Both the position numbers and the translations under genes were made by a program. This document shows, piece after piece, positions 34,608 through 45,605 of a stretch of DNA of 64,000 nt (its first letter is position 1; every line of letters begins with the position of its first letter). The notes beneath the pieces were generated by a model, which was not told the origin of the DNA, ran no database searches, and saw nothing but the letters and a program-made list of their open reading frames with translations. The DNA is from Ga0077560 sp046330395 (GTDB lineage Bacteria; Actinomycetota; Thermoleophilia; Miltoncostaeales; Miltoncostaeaceae). Location of the stretch: assembly GCA_046330395.1 (NCBI GenBank), contig JAXLSS010000010.1:1-64000 (forward strand), written 5' to 3'.

Positions 34608-36081
34608 TCACGAAAGGACTCTTGGCGCCGGGGCGGGGCGCGTCTTCGGCCCGCGGGTGTCGCGGGGTTCCTCGAGGCGATGTCCGGCCGTCGAGGAAAC
34701 GCCTGGGTCGACCCGGTCGAAGGTGCGGGTGACCGCCTTCTTCCACCAGGGCGTATTCCTTCTCCACCGCGCCTTGTCCATCTTGGGGTCCCACTCGCGC
34801 TTGTCCTTGCCCCAGTTGGCCCGGAGGTCCTCCACCTGGGCCCAGAAGCCGAGCCCGCCGCCAGCCGGCGCCGGTAGTGGTCTCCGCCACGGTGGGCCGG
34901 TCACCGGCACGCCCAGGGCGTCGGCACGGAACTGCATCGGCAGCTCGTTGGCCACCGCCGTCCGCCCAGGGGGCGGTCAGCGCCACGCCGGAGTCGGCGT
35001 TGGCGTCCACCACCTCGCGGGTCTGCCAGGCCGTGGCCTCCAGCGTGGCGCGCGATGTGGCCCTTGTTGACGTAGCGGGTGAGGCCGGCGATATTGCGCG
35101 TCGCTCTTCGAGCAGCGCGAACGATGAACGCCGGCTTTGGCTACACCGTTGTCGTCCACCGACTTGGCCAGCTGGCTTCCTCTGCGTCGAGGTTGCGGAT
35201 CATGCCGAGGGTTGTCGCGCAGCCTGCACCAGACGGTGATGGCGATGGACCCCTCCAGCATGTAGTGCGCCGGCTGGTCGCCGATCTTGTACGCCACGCC
35301 GGTGATGAGGCCGTTCTTGGACGGCGTGGGCGTACCGGTGTTGAGCAGCTGCTTAGCTTGCCCGGTATAGCGTGTTCTTGGCCTGCAGGGGCTGGTCTGG
35401 AACAGGGCCGCCGCGCCCAGGTCACCACGGGGATGCCCGACAGCCCCGGTGGCGTGCCCTCTCGAGGAGGCACATTGGCCGGCAGCATGGCCTTGGAGCA
35501 CGCCGATGGCCGCGCTCGAGGGCCTCGTCGTCCACGACAGCTTGCCAGGTCCATCAGCATACTGGCGTTGGTGACGTCCGTGATGTGCACGCCGCCGTTC
35601 GGGCCGCCCGTGAGGTTCCAGATGACCCACGTGTCGATGTTGCCGAACAGCTTCGCCGGCCTGCCACGCGCCCGCGCCCCGTCCACGTTGTCCAGGATCG
35701 ATCCAGAGTCCTTGCGGGGCCGAAGTACATGGCGATGGGCAGGCCGGTCTTGGCCAGGCGAATTCGACCGCCTGGCCGTAGCTGGTCACACAGCTTGTCG
35801 GTGCGGGTGTCCTGCACACCAGGGCGTTGTGGATGGGCTTGCCGGTGGCCTTGTCCCACACCACCGTGGTCTCGCGTTGGTTGGTCCGCACCAACCGCGG
35901 CGATGTCGCCGCGACGCCCGTCTTCAGACCCTCGATCACGTTGGTGCAGGTGATGATCTCCATGGGGTCGTGCTCGACCCGCGGCTGGGGAAGATCTGCT
36001 CGATGCTCGCTGGTCGATCCCGACCACCGAGCCCGAATGGTCGAACAGCATGAAACGGGTGCTGGTGGTTCCAACGCCCAC
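34608..36081 (-). pseudogene. glpK: Glycerol kinase, heavily frameshifted
   Basis: Glycerol kinase makes glycerol 3-phosphate from glycerol and ATP. The gene spans about 1.47 kb, the normal length, but the reading frame changes many times. In-frame fragments in order: VGVGTTSTRFMLFDHSGSVV (phosphate loop 1), VEHDPMEIITCTNVIEGL, TNQRETTVVWDKATGKPIHN, ALVCRTPAPT (for ALVWQDTRTD in a neighbouring frame), GNIDTWVIWNLTGGPNGG, HITDVTNASMLMDLA, NTGTPTPSKNGLITGVAYKI, YMLEGSIAI, ANELPMQFRADALGVPV, and PWWKKAVTRTFDRVDP. All parts are in the right order. The GTG at 36081 lies 16 bp after dhaL. Dense indels argue for poor sequence here rather than decay. Confidence 0.85.
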
Positions 36082-36096
36082 TGTCAGGTGTCCCTT

Positions 36097-36721
36097 TCAG
36101 TCCGCGGCCCACGTGTCGGCGGTGCGGAACCAGCAGGTGCGTCGAGGTGGCGCCGGTCCCCTGATACCGGCGCTGTCCCCCAGGTAGCTGGCGCGGCCCC
36201 TTCCGGGCCGGCAGCTGGTGTCGTGCATGCCCTGCTCGGCGGCGTCGGCCGCCGCGCGCAGGGACGTCGACAGGTCGAGCCGCCGTCAATCACTGTGCAG
36301 CGCCGCCACCGCGGGTGAAGGCGTCCACCATGGTCTTGTCGCCCACCTCGGCCTTGCCGCGGGCGATGATGCCCGCCAGGCCGGCGTCCATGGCCGTCGC
36401 CCAGTCCTGGGGCGACAGCTCGGACTTGCCGGTGCACGTGGTCCCCATCTGCAGGAACAACGTGCCGTACAGGGGCCCGCTGGCGCCGCCGACCGTGGAG
36501 ATGAGCTTCATCGCCACCGCACGGAACAGCCCCCCGACGTCGCCGGGGGGCTGGGTGTCCAGCACCGACTCCACCGCCGTCATGCCGCGGTGCATGTTGA
36601 TGCCGTGGTCGGCGTCGCCGATCGCGGAGTCCAACTCGGTCAACGCATCCTTCTGCTCCGCCACCACCGCGGAGAAGGCCCGCAACCAACGGACGACGTC
36701 CTCATATCCGATGCTGGTCAT
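36097..36721 (-). pseudogene. dhaL: Dihydroxyacetone kinase subunit DhaL, C-terminus frameshifted
   Basis: The ADP-binding subunit of PTS-type dihydroxyacetone kinase. The first 143 codons are clean (36290-36721): ELDSAIGDADHGINMHRGM holds the Mg-binding Asp cluster, then VGGASGPLYGTLFLQMGT and GKAEVGDKTMVDAF. After 36300 the frame breaks at least three times. Pieces RAAADAAEQGMHDT, ASYLGDSAG, QGTGATSTHLL and FRTADTWAAD show the normal C-terminus with a stop at 36097. Its nucleotide is phosphorylated by DhaM rather than exchanged. It starts 38 bp after dhaK. Confidence 0.85.
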
Positions 36722-36758
36722 GGGCCTTCCTCCCGGGGTCGGATGAGTGATGGCGCGG

Positions 36759-37760
<1,002 letters not shown>

Positions 37761-37767
37761 GACCTAC

Positions 37768-38538
37768 CTACCCTCCCAGCGGGTACAGCCCCTTGAAGGC
37801 CAACCCTGCGAGGACGCCCCCGATGATGGGACCGATGACGGGCACCCACGCGTACTCCCAGTCGGAGCCGCCCTTCCCGGGGATCGGAAGGAGCTGGTGC
37901 ACGATGCGCGGACCGAGGTCACGCGCGGGGTTGATGGCGTAGCCGGTGGGCCCACCAAGCGACAGGCCGATGGACAGCACCAGGAAACCGACCAGCAGCG
38001 GGACGATGCCGTTGCTGACGGCCGAGTACATGGCGTCGTTGCCGGCGGCGGTGCCGGGGGACGCGAAGTGGTCGCCGATGGCCAGCACACCGAACACCAG
38101 CACGAACGTGCCGATGACCTCGGTGACGACGTTGGCGGCGTAGTTGCGGATTGCGGGGCCGGTGCTGAAGATGCCGAGTTTCGCCCCGGCGTCATCGGTC
38201 TCCGACCAGTGCGGCAGGTAGGTGAGGAACACCAGCACCGCGCCGATGATGGCGCCGGCGAACTGGCCCACCAGGTACTTCCAGATGTCACTTCCACCGT
38301 TGCCGCTCTCGGCCCAGAGGCCGAAGGTGACGGCGGGGTTGAGGTGTGCACCGCTGTACTTGCCCACGGAGTACACCGCCACCATCACCGCCATGGCCCA
38401 ACCCATGGTGATGACGATCCATCCTGCGTTCTGCGCCTTCGACTTCGCGAGCAGGACGGCCGCCACCACGCCGTCACCAAGCAGGATCAGCAGCGCTGTC
38501 CCCACCAGCTCGCCCATGATGATGTGCCCAGTTGTCAT
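37768..38538 (-). CDS. glpF: Glycerol facilitator / aquaglyceroporin
   Basis: A 256-residue major intrinsic protein with six membrane helices and both pore half-helix motifs: SGAHLNPAVTFGLW (about residue 64) and GYAINPARDLGPRI (about 203). The Asp after the second NPAR is typical of glycerol-conducting GlpF rather than water-only channels. It is the first gene of the operon glpF-dhaK-dhaL-glpK. A candidate promoter lies 100-130 bp upstream. Confidence 0.94.
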   Translation of the reverse strand: MTTGHIIMGELVGTALLILLGDGVVAAVLLAKSKAQNAGWIVITMGWAMAVMVAVYSVGKYSGAHLNPAVTFGLWAESGNGGSDIWKYLVGQFAGAIIGAVLVFLTYLPHWSETDDAGAKLGIFSTGPAIRNYAANVVTEVIGTFVLVFGVLAIGDHFASPGTAAGNDAMYSAVSNGIVPLLVGFLVLSIGLSLGGPTGYAINPARDLGPRIVHQLLPIPGKGGSDWEYAWVPVIGPIIGGVLAGLAFKGLYPLGG

Positions 38539-38637
38539 CGTGCCTCCCGGTTGAGGGGCCGTCCGGCGAGGCTGAGCGACGCCTCACGAGTTGCATGGAC
38601 GGTCCCGAAAGATGCCCTGAAAAATCGGGGCACCTCC

Positions 38638-38667
38638 GTCCTACGCCCACCGTCGAAGCGGTGTCAA
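38638..38667 (-). promoter_or_regulatory. Candidate promoter of glpF-dhaK-dhaL-glpK
   Basis: Read on the minus strand: TTGACA (38667-38662), an 18-bp spacer, then TAGGAC (38643-38638), about 100 bp before the glpF ATG. The -35 is perfect; the -10 is weak. An inverted repeat TGCCC-N10-GGGCA just downstream (about 38612-38632) could be an operator. Eye-read only. Confidence 0.4.
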
Positions 38668-38716
38668 CGGCTGTCGCGTCACCGTTGCGATGTGACTCAC
38701 CCGTTCGGGTGGACTC

Positions 38717-39799
38717 TTACGCTTCGTCCCGAATTGTGGCCACTTCACGCAATCGGTGCAGCACGTCCACCAGGGCCCCGTCCGGGTCGCCCGAGGCGGC
38801 CCAGCCCCCGTTGCCCTCCACCACCACCGCGCCCTGCGCCGTGGGGGCGATGTCCCACCCCACCACGGTCACCTCCGGAAAGGCCTCCGCGGCGCGCAGG
38901 GCCAGCTCGCGCACCTGGTCCCACAGGGGCAGGGCGGCACCCTCCAGGGTGCGGCCGCTGTCGGGGTGTGTGGGAACGCGCACCAGCCCGCACCCGCTGG
39001 GGTGCACCCCGTAGGGCAGGGCGAGGGTGCCCTGCCCGGTGACCCGCGCGATGAGGTTGCCGGTGGTGCGTCCGTTGGCGGCCCGGAAGTTGTCCACGGC
39101 GGCCCCGCCCGTGGCGATGCGCAGCGCGCTGTACAGGGCCTCGGGCGGCCCACCGCCGGGGGGCCGCACGGTGATGACCCGCACGGTCTGCGGCGCGTCC
39201 TTGCCCGGTGAGCTCGCGCAGCGTCGGGTGCGGCGCCAGGCGCTCTGGGCGATGAACGCGGCCGCCGGGTGGGCGGCCCGGCGCGCCGGGTCGGCCCAGC
39301 TCATGGCGGCGCCCGTGTGGTCGGTCACGCCCGCGCCGTCGCCGTCGCGGCGCACCACGTGCACCCCGGCCGCCCCCATGCCGTCGGCGGGCTTGATCAC
39401 CAGCCACTCCGGGGTGGTGGCGCGAAGCTGGTCGGCCCACGCCGCCACCGTGGCGTCGGTGCCGTCGCGGCGTTCCAGGGTGGCCACCGCGGATGGCGTG
39501 GGGATTCCGCGTTCGGCCGCGGTGCGGGCGAACCAGCGCTTGTCCTGGATGCGGGCCACCGCGGCGGGGTCGTTCAGCGCGTCCTGCGCGGCGTCCATGT
39601 CGCGGCGGCGCACGGCCCAGGCCTCACGCGCCGGCCCCTCCTTGGGATCCAGGAGCCCCAGCAGCGTGGCGTCTGCCAGGCGCCACCCGCCGCGGCTGAG
39701 CCGCGCGGCGCGCACCGCCACGGCGGCCAACGACGCGTCATGCGCGCGCGACGCGGCTCGCAACCGTCCGATGGCGCGAGCCGCGCGTGCGCGTGGCAT
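38717..39799 (-). CDS. Sugar-transfer-associated ATP-grasp protein
   Basis: A 360-residue protein of the 'sugar-transfer associated ATP-grasp' type. Seen: NDPAAVARIQDKRWFARTAA, PTPSAVATLERR, EWLVIKPADGMGAAGVHVV (ATP-binding Lys and Gly loop), PQTVRVITVRPPGG, DNFRAANGRTTGNLIARV, EVTVVGWDIAPT and GAVVVEGNGGWAA (metal-binding E-N). The stretch TRRCASSPGKDA (39203-39236) looks locally out of frame; a base inserted and one removed gives HPTLRELTGKDA, the family consensus. The ATG overlaps the stop of the dehydrogenase gene upstream by one base. Its substrate is unknown. Confidence 0.82.
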   Translation of the reverse strand: MPRARAARAIGRLRAASRAHDASLAAVAVRAARLSRGGWRLADATLLGLLDPKEGPAREAWAVRRRDMDAAQDALNDPAAVARIQDKRWFARTAAERGIPTPSAVATLERRDGTDATVAAWADQLRATTPEWLVIKPADGMGAAGVHVVRRDGDGAGVTDHTGAAMSWADPARRAAHPAAAFIAQSAWRRTRRCASSPGKDAPQTVRVITVRPPGGGPPEALYSALRIATGGAAVDNFRAANGRTTGNLIARVTGQGTLALPYGVHPSGCGLVRVPTHPDSGRTLEGAALPLWDQVRELALRAAEAFPEVTVVGWDIAPTAQGAVVVEGNGGWAASGDPDGALVDVLHRLREVATIRDEA

Positions 39800-40902
39800 C
39801 AGCGGCTGTTCACCCCTGCGCCCAGGCGCGCGATGACGGCGTCGGCCACCGCGGAGGTGCCGGCGGCCGCCGGGTCGTCGCGGTGCACCTTGAGGTCGTA
39901 CGTGACGGTGGCCCCGTCCCGCACCACCTCGGCGATGGCCCGCTCCATGCGGTCGGCGGCGTCCGTCTCGCCCAGGTGCCGCAGCATCATCACCGCGCTC
40001 AGCATGGTGGCGATGGGGTTGGCCCGGTCCATCCCGGCCATGTGCGGGGCGCTGCCGTGACCCGGCTCGAACAGCACCGCGGCGGTGCCGTGGTTGGCGC
40101 CCGGCATCATGCCGGGGCCGCCGATGAGGCCGGCGCACTGGTCGCTGATGATGTCGCCGTACTGCATGGGCATCACCAGCACATCGTAGGTCTCCGGGTG
40201 CTGCACCAGGTGCATCGCCAGGGCGTCCACCGCCACGTCGTCGAACTCGATGTCCGGGTAGCCCGACGCCACCTCACGGGCGGCGCTGAGGAACAGGCCG
40301 TCGGTGGCCTTCACCACGCCGGCCTTGTGCACCACGGTCACCTTGCGGCGGCCGTTGTCGCGGGCGTACCGGAACGCGAAGTCCACGATGCGCAGCGATG
40401 CGGCCTCGGTGATGGGCTTGATGGTGATGGCGGCGTCCTCGGTGAGGCGGGCGCCGGGCAGCACCTCCTTGACGCGCTGGATGATGGCCCTGGCCTCATC
40501 CGAGCCCGCCGTGGCCTCGATGCCCGCGTACAGGTCCTCGGTGACGTCGCGGATCACCACCACGTCCACGCCCTCGAACCGGCTGGGGACGCCGGCGAAG
40601 CTGCGGCAGGGCCGCACGTTGGCGTACAGGCCGCTGGCCACCCGCATGGCGATGTTGACGCTGCGGAACCCCTTGACCTTTGGGGTGGACACCGGGCCCT
40701 TGAGGGCCACGCCGTTGGCCACCACCGACTCGGCCACCGAGTCGGGCAGCGGGGTGCCCAGCTGCTCCAGCGCGGGCTCCCCCACGATCTGGACGTCCCA
40801 GTCGAACTCCACGCCGGTGGCCTCGAGCACCCGGGTGGTGGCGTTGATGATCTCCGGGCCGATGCCGTCGCCCGGAATGAGCGTCACACGATGCGCCATC
40901 AC
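39799..40902 (-). CDS. Isocitrate/isopropylmalate dehydrogenase family protein
   Basis: A 367-residue beta-decarboxylating dehydrogenase: RVTLIPGDGIGPEIINAT, KGFRSVNIAMRVASGLYANV, VVVIRDVTEDLYAGIEA, KVTVVHKAGVVKATDGLF, VLVMPMQYGDIISDQCAGLI and ALFEPGHGSAP-like VLFEPGHGSAPHMAG. The pattern is closest to NAD-type isocitrate dehydrogenase. The NIAMR in place of the usual NVALR segment leaves the substrate (isocitrate, isopropylmalate, tartrate or homoisocitrate) open. It starts 4 bp inside the RraA-like gene, so the two are coupled. Confidence 0.85.
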   Translation of the reverse strand: MMAHRVTLIPGDGIGPEIINATTRVLEATGVEFDWDVQIVGEPALEQLGTPLPDSVAESVVANGVALKGPVSTPKVKGFRSVNIAMRVASGLYANVRPCRSFAGVPSRFEGVDVVVIRDVTEDLYAGIEATAGSDEARAIIQRVKEVLPGARLTEDAAITIKPITEAASLRIVDFAFRYARDNGRRKVTVVHKAGVVKATDGLFLSAAREVASGYPDIEFDDVAVDALAMHLVQHPETYDVLVMPMQYGDIISDQCAGLIGGPGMMPGANHGTAAVLFEPGHGSAPHMAGMDRANPIATMLSAVMMLRHLGETDAADRMERAIAEVVRDGATVTYDLKVHRDDPAAAGTSAVADAVIARLGAGVNSR

Positions 40903-41567
40903 TTGGCCTCCCCCTGTGCCATCACGGTGTCCGGGTCCTCGTCCTTCATCCGTTCCATGGATGCGAGGTCCTTCTTCTCACGGTTCGCGGCGTCCTCCAG
41001 GACCTCCGCGATGAGCCCGGCGGGCACGATCACCGCGCCGGCGGCGTCGGCGTACACGTAGTCGCCGGGGATCACCCCCACGCCCCGGACCTCCACCGGC
41101 ACGTCGGCGGCCATGGCCATCACCTGGTTGCCGCCCTGGCGGATGGTCTCGCCGTTGCAGTAGGTGACGAAGCCGTAGGTGCCGATGCCCTCCAGGTCGC
41201 GCAGGCGGCCGTCGGTGAGCACGCCCGCCACGCCGGTGTGGCGCAGGCGGGTGAGCTTGCGGCCGCCGCCCAGCGCGGCGTCCGGGTACCCGCCGTTGGA
41301 CATCACCAGCACCACGCCCTCGCCGCCGCCCTGCGCGCCGATGGCGCGGTAGAACAGCGCCGCGAAGTCGTTGTCCACCGGGTGCTGCACGTCCTTGCGG
41401 GTGGGGAAGAACTGGATCGTCGCCGCCCGGCCGAACAGCACGGCGCCCGGGGTGGGGCTCTTCAGGTCAAGGATGTGTGCCGGGTGGGTGATGCGGGCCA
41501 GCAGGGCGTCCAGGATGGACGAGCTGCTCACCTGCGGCAGCATGTCCCGAAGCGCGCTGTCGGACAT
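40899..41567 (-). CDS. RraA-like / dimethylmenaquinone methyltransferase-fold protein
   Basis: A 222-residue RraA-fold protein. The signature is VAGVLTDGRLRDLEGI followed by GYFV-like YGFVTYCNG, with IPGDYVYADAAGAVIVP near the C-terminus. In this superfamily the R-D pair and a nearby Asp bind Mg and pyruvate enolate; many members are 4-hydroxy-4-methyl-2-oxoglutarate/oxaloacetate aldolases, others inhibit RNase E. The coupling to a beta-decarboxylating dehydrogenase favours a metabolic (2-keto acid) role, an inference. Confidence 0.85.
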   Translation of the reverse strand: MSDSALRDMLPQVSSSSILDALLARITHPAHILDLKSPTPGAVLFGRAATIQFFPTRKDVQHPVDNDFAALFYRAIGAQGGGEGVVLVMSNGGYPDAALGGGRKLTRLRHTGVAGVLTDGRLRDLEGIGTYGFVTYCNGETIRQGGNQVMAMAADVPVEVRGVGVIPGDYVYADAAGAVIVPAGLIAEVLEDAANREKKDLASMERMKDEDPDTVMAQGEAK

Positions 41568-41600
41568 GAGACCTCCTTGTCGGTCGGACGTTGAAAGCGG

Positions 41601-42842
41601 TCAGTGGCCCGCGACGGACGCGGGCGAGGAATGGGTGATGCGCCGCGCCGGGTCCGTGCGGCGGTCCGGCTGGTCCGGGGTCCAGGTGCGGCCCGGCGGC
41701 GCCAGCTCACGTGCGCGGGTGCCCACCTTGGTCCCCACCAGGCTCCACAGCCACCAGGGGCTGAGGGGGGAGGGGTCCAGCATGCCGTTGCGTCCCAGGC
41801 CCACCCGCAGCACCCGCATGAGGTTGCCGCCGAGGGCGCGGGCGTCGCGGCGCTTGGCGGACGAGATCAGCGCCCGCAGCTCCTGGTCGAAGCGCATGTG
41901 CACGGCCCGGCGGTCGGGCGACCCGTCGAAGGGGCGGTCGTTGATGCCCAGCACGGCCTCGACGGCGCGTCGCGGGAAGTCGAAGCCGCAGTTGATGGAC
42001 GCCGCCGTGGTGGCACCCAGCCGCAGGTTGACGTCGTGCGGGTAGAACCGGCCGTTCTGCTCCAGAAAGCTGATCCCGGAGGGGCCGAGGTAGTCCACGT
42101 GGTCCAGCAGCGCCTTCGCCGCCTCGGCCAGCCGGGCGGGTGCGGGCAGGGCCTGCTTCATGGTGGCAAGCCCGCAGCCGCGGGGCCACTCCAGGCGCAC
42201 CGCGTGCACCACGTGCTCGAACACGCCGCCGGGGCCGCGCACGCTGTGCACCACCCACCGGGGACCGTCGATGCGCTCCTGCACGATGGCGCCGTACCCG
42301 GAGTCCACCAGCCGCCCCACCATGGCGTCCCGCTCCTCGGCGGTGTGCACCATGGCCGGCGCCTCCACCTCCGACCCGGAGGTCTGGGGCTTCACCATGG
42401 ATGGCAGGGGCGGGTAGGCGCCCGTGGGGCCGGTGGCGTCCACCTCCACGGTGGCGGGGGTGTCCAGGCCCAGGAGCAGGGCCGTCTCGGCCAGCCGCCG
42501 CTTGTCGGACAGCGCCCGGTACTGCTCGGCCGTGGGGCCCACCACGGTGATGCCGTCCAGCGCCGCCCGGTTGTGCGCCACCAGGCGCACCACGTCCTCG
42601 TCCACGGGCAGCACCACGTCCACGTCGTACCGCGCGCACGTGGCCACCAGCCACGGCATGAACCCCTCGGGGGTGCTCACCGGGGAGGGGTAGCGCAGGG
42701 GCCGCGGGCACGCCGCCGACCGGCCGCCCGCACGGTCCCGGGGGAAGGCGCCGATCACGTTGAAGCCCGCGTCCTTCAGCGAGCGGACGATGCGTGCCCC
42801 GTTGGGGAACCCGCACCACAGAACCAGAACCGTCGGGGCCAT
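41601..42842 (-). CDS. ATP-grasp family protein (paralogue)
   Basis: A 413-residue ATP-grasp protein. N-domain: TVLVLWCGFPNGARIVRSLK, ACPRPLRYPSPVSTPEGFMP, VDVVLPVDEDVVRLVAHN. ATP-binding part: PSMVKPQTSGSEVEAPA and AIVQERIDGPRWVVHSV. Catalytic part: FLEQNGRFYPHDVNLRLGA. It is a paralogue of the protein at 24216-25391. ATG at 42842 is chosen because AAGGAG lies 8-13 nt before it; an ATG at 42860 is in frame but lacks one. It stands 33 bp upstream of the RraA-like gene and probably heads that operon. Confidence 0.82.
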   Translation of the reverse strand: MAPTVLVLWCGFPNGARIVRSLKDAGFNVIGAFPRDRAGGRSAACPRPLRYPSPVSTPEGFMPWLVATCARYDVDVVLPVDEDVVRLVAHNRAALDGITVVGPTAEQYRALSDKRRLAETALLLGLDTPATVEVDATGPTGAYPPLPSMVKPQTSGSEVEAPAMVHTAEERDAMVGRLVDSGYGAIVQERIDGPRWVVHSVRGPGGVFEHVVHAVRLEWPRGCGLATMKQALPAPARLAEAAKALLDHVDYLGPSGISFLEQNGRFYPHDVNLRLGATTAASINCGFDFPRRAVEAVLGINDRPFDGSPDRRAVHMRFDQELRALISSAKRRDARALGGNLMRVLRVGLGRNGMLDPSPLSPWWLWSLVGTKVGTRARELAPPGRTWTPDQPDRRTDPARRITHSSPASVAGH

Positions 42843-43150
42843 CCCGGGGACTCCTTGCATGCGTCAATGCCGATGGGCTGACACCGACTCTCCCCGATCG
42901 CACCCCGTTCCGTCGTCACCCGTTGGTTGAGACCGCCCACCCCCCCATCGCCCCGTTTGCGGCGGGAACCTCCCCGATCGTCCAAGGCCGGCCTGTCACA
43001 TCGCCTCCCCCCGGACGCGCGATGGGAAGCGTCTTCAGCGGATCCGGCGGTGATCACCCACGAAAAGGTCACATTTCCCAGACCCACGGTGGGTGAAACC
43101 CGGTCGTCCGGGGGTGTCGCGCGCGGGGAGCGCACGCGAGCCTTGTCGGC
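42843..43150. other. Divergent intergenic region without genes
   Basis: These 308 bp separate the ATP-grasp gene (minus) from the NHL-repeat gene (plus). No coding frame, RNA gene or clear hairpin is visible. The AT-richer patch at about 43050-43080 is the likeliest place for a plus-strand promoter. Confidence 0.4.
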
Positions 43151-45306
43151 ATGCCACGTCCCCACGTCGTGACACGTCGCCGCGCCCTTCCGCTCGCCCT
43201 GCTGGCCGCCCTCACCGCGGCCGGCGTGGCGCTGGCCGCCGCCGGGGACATCACCACGGTCGCGGGCGGTGGCGGCAACGACGGTGACGCCGCGGCCCTG
43301 TCGGCCCGCCTGCGCAAGCCCCGCCGCGTGGCCTGGCTGCCCGGCGGTGGCATGCTGATCTCCGAGTTCGGCGAGGTGAACAACGGCAACTCGCCGCAGT
43401 ACGGTGACGGCCGCATCCGGGAGCTGAAGAACGGTCAGGTCACCACCGTTGCGGGCGACGGCGTGCAGGGCTTCAAGGGCGACGGTGGTCCAGCTCTGGC
43501 CGCCGAGTTCGACGGCCCCTCGGACGTGGCTGTCATCCCGGGGACCAGTGACTACCTCGTGGCCGACGAGTTCAACAGCCGAGTCGAATGGTCGACGCCG
43601 CTGGGAATATCAGCACGGTTGCAGGGAACGGGAATCACGGATGCCAAGCCCTGAGTGGCTTGGCCGTCAACGCTCCGATGCAATGGGTGCGCGGACTGGC
43701 CGTCTATCCCGACGGCAGCTACCTCATCGTGGACGAGCTGTGCAACATGATCCACAAGGTGACCATGGCGGCGCGGACGGGGAGATCGGCACCGCCGACG
43801 ACCACATACAGACGGTCGCCGGCACCGGAGGGTTTGGCTACAACGGCGACAATCGCACTGCGACCTCGGCGCAGCTCGCCAATCCGCGCGGGGTGGCTGT
43901 TTCCTACGACGGCGGCTTCTACATCGCGGACTCGCTGAACCAGCGCGTACGCCGCGTGTCACCCGGAGGCACGATCTCAGCCGTTGCGGGGACCGGCGTG
44001 TCGGGATCCAACGGAGACGGCCTACCCGCCACGAGCGCGGATTGGACACGCCTCGCGATGTGGATGAGGCACCCGACGGTGGCTTCGTGATCGCCGACAG
44101 CAACGCGAACAAGGTGCGTCGTGTCGATCCGCAGGGAGTCATCAGCACGATCGTCGGCACCGGTGATCCTGGGCACACGGGCGACGGTGGAGCGGCGAGT
44201 TCTGCGGAGATCACCGAGCCCCACGGCGTGAACTTCGACGGCAGCGGCAACCTCTACGTCTCGGGCGCCGGACTCTGGACGTCGGTCCCGGCGATTGGCG
44301 GTGCGTCGGGTTGAGCAGCCGCCGAGGAGTGGTCGCGCATCACTCGGCCGCCGGCACCCGGCATCACCAGCGCCCCATCCACCACCGTCCCGGTGACGCC
44401 GCCCATCACGTTCAAGTTCACCGGGGTCGCGAACGCCATCTTCAAGTGGGATGTCCGCAACAAGCTCACCAACCAGCTGGTGAACGGCGTGTCGGGCACC
44501 ACCACTGCCGGCACCGCCACCATCACCGCGATGGCTCCCGGCGGCTACTACTTCGAGGTGGCGCAGACGGCCAGCGGCCTCACGGGGCCGTACGCGTCGT
44601 CCGCGTTCCTGGTGCAGACCGTGCTCCGGCGGCGCCCACCGTGACGGGCCTGCCCGACCCCGCGGCCACCGGGCCGCAGAGCTTCACCTGGAAGGGCGAC
44701 GCGGCGGCCGGTCCGTACACCTGGCAGGTGGTGGCCACGGGCGACATCACCGTCGCGGGCCCCACGCAGACCAGCGGGACGTCGGTGACGCTGCCGGAGG
44801 CGCTCACCCCCGGCGCGTACACCTTCCAGGTGCGCCAGGCCGACCTCTACAACAACCAGGGCCCGTGGGCCACGGCGGCCTTCACCGTTCCCACGCCCGC
44901 CCCGCCCGGTGGTGGCGGTGGTGGGGGCGGTGGCGGTGGTGGTGGTGGTGGTGGCACGACGCCACCCAGCGTGGTGGACGCCGTGCCGCACACGCTGCGC
45001 GCAACGCTGCTCACGCCGGCCCGGGGCGCCAAGGTGGTCAACCTCAGCGGCCTGCGGCTGCGCTGGCGCGCCACCGCGGCCCGTGCCGGCTACCGCGTGG
45101 TGCTGGCGAGGGAGGTGGGAACCACCCTCACGCCCATCCTGACGGTCGCCACCACGCACACCGCGATCGCGGTGCCCGGCACACGCCTGGCCTGGAACAC
45201 CACGTACGTCTGGCGGGTGTACCCGCGCAACCGTCGCCGTGGGAAGATCGTGGTGGCGAAGAGCCCCGGGGCGGTGTCGTACTTCCGGACGGCCGACCCG
45301 GGCTGA
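43151..45306 (+). pseudogene. Secreted NHL-repeat and Ig-like protein, frameshifted
   Basis: One gene of about 718 codons split over three frames. It starts with a signal peptide (RRRALPLALLAALTAAGVAL). Then come NHL beta-propeller blades: DITTVAGGGGNDGDAAALSA, VTTVAGDGVQGFKGDGGPAL, ISTVAGNGNHG, IQTVAGTGGFGYNGDNRTA, ISAVAGTGVSGSNGDG, ISTIVGTGDPGHTGDGG, each with a VADEFNSRV or IADSLNQRVRRV-like turn. Two Ig/FnIII-like domains follow (TFKFTGVANAIFKWDVRNKL; PQSFTWKGDAAAGPYTWQVV), a Gly linker of about 15 residues, and a last beta domain to 45306. At least five frame changes lie between 43585 and 44645; the order of domains stays correct. Likely a cell-surface or secreted structural protein. Confidence 0.75.
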
Positions 45307-45518
45307 GTCTCACAGGGGTGCATCTCACAGGGTTGCCCTCTGACGCGAACGCTCAGGATGGCGCGTCCGGATCGTTTGGCTGTACCACAGCGCCCTTGCG
45401 GGCTGCGCGGAACGAAGTCGAACCTCCCCGTCCGTGGGTCGGGTGACTCACCCCCTGCACCGTCCCCAATCCGGGGCGCAACCGCGCCCCGGTCGGCGGA
45501 GACTTCGACATGAGGTGT

Positions 45519-45541
45519 GGACCCGCCTCATTGGCGGGTCC
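45519..45541 (+). terminator. Hairpin after the NHL-repeat gene
   Basis: Stem GGACCCGCC / GGCGGGTCC with loop TCATT, followed by TCTC. It lies between the NHL gene and the convergent gene at 45606 and has only a weak T-run, so it is a probable but unproved terminator. Confidence 0.55.
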
Positions 45542-45605
45542 TCTCGGTGATGCTGCCGAGTCGGCAGCGGAGCAGGGACCGCCTTCGGCGGACACCCCAG
45601 GGACG

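Noticed and set aside
44905..44960. Short tandem repeat (GGT/GGC units)
   Set aside because: It encodes an in-frame polyglycine linker between two beta domains of the NHL-repeat protein and needs no separate explanation.
45306..45605. Possible small gene or RNA between the NHL gene and 45606
   Set aside because: Only short arginine-rich frames and one hairpin are present, so I call the hairpin a terminator and nothing more.
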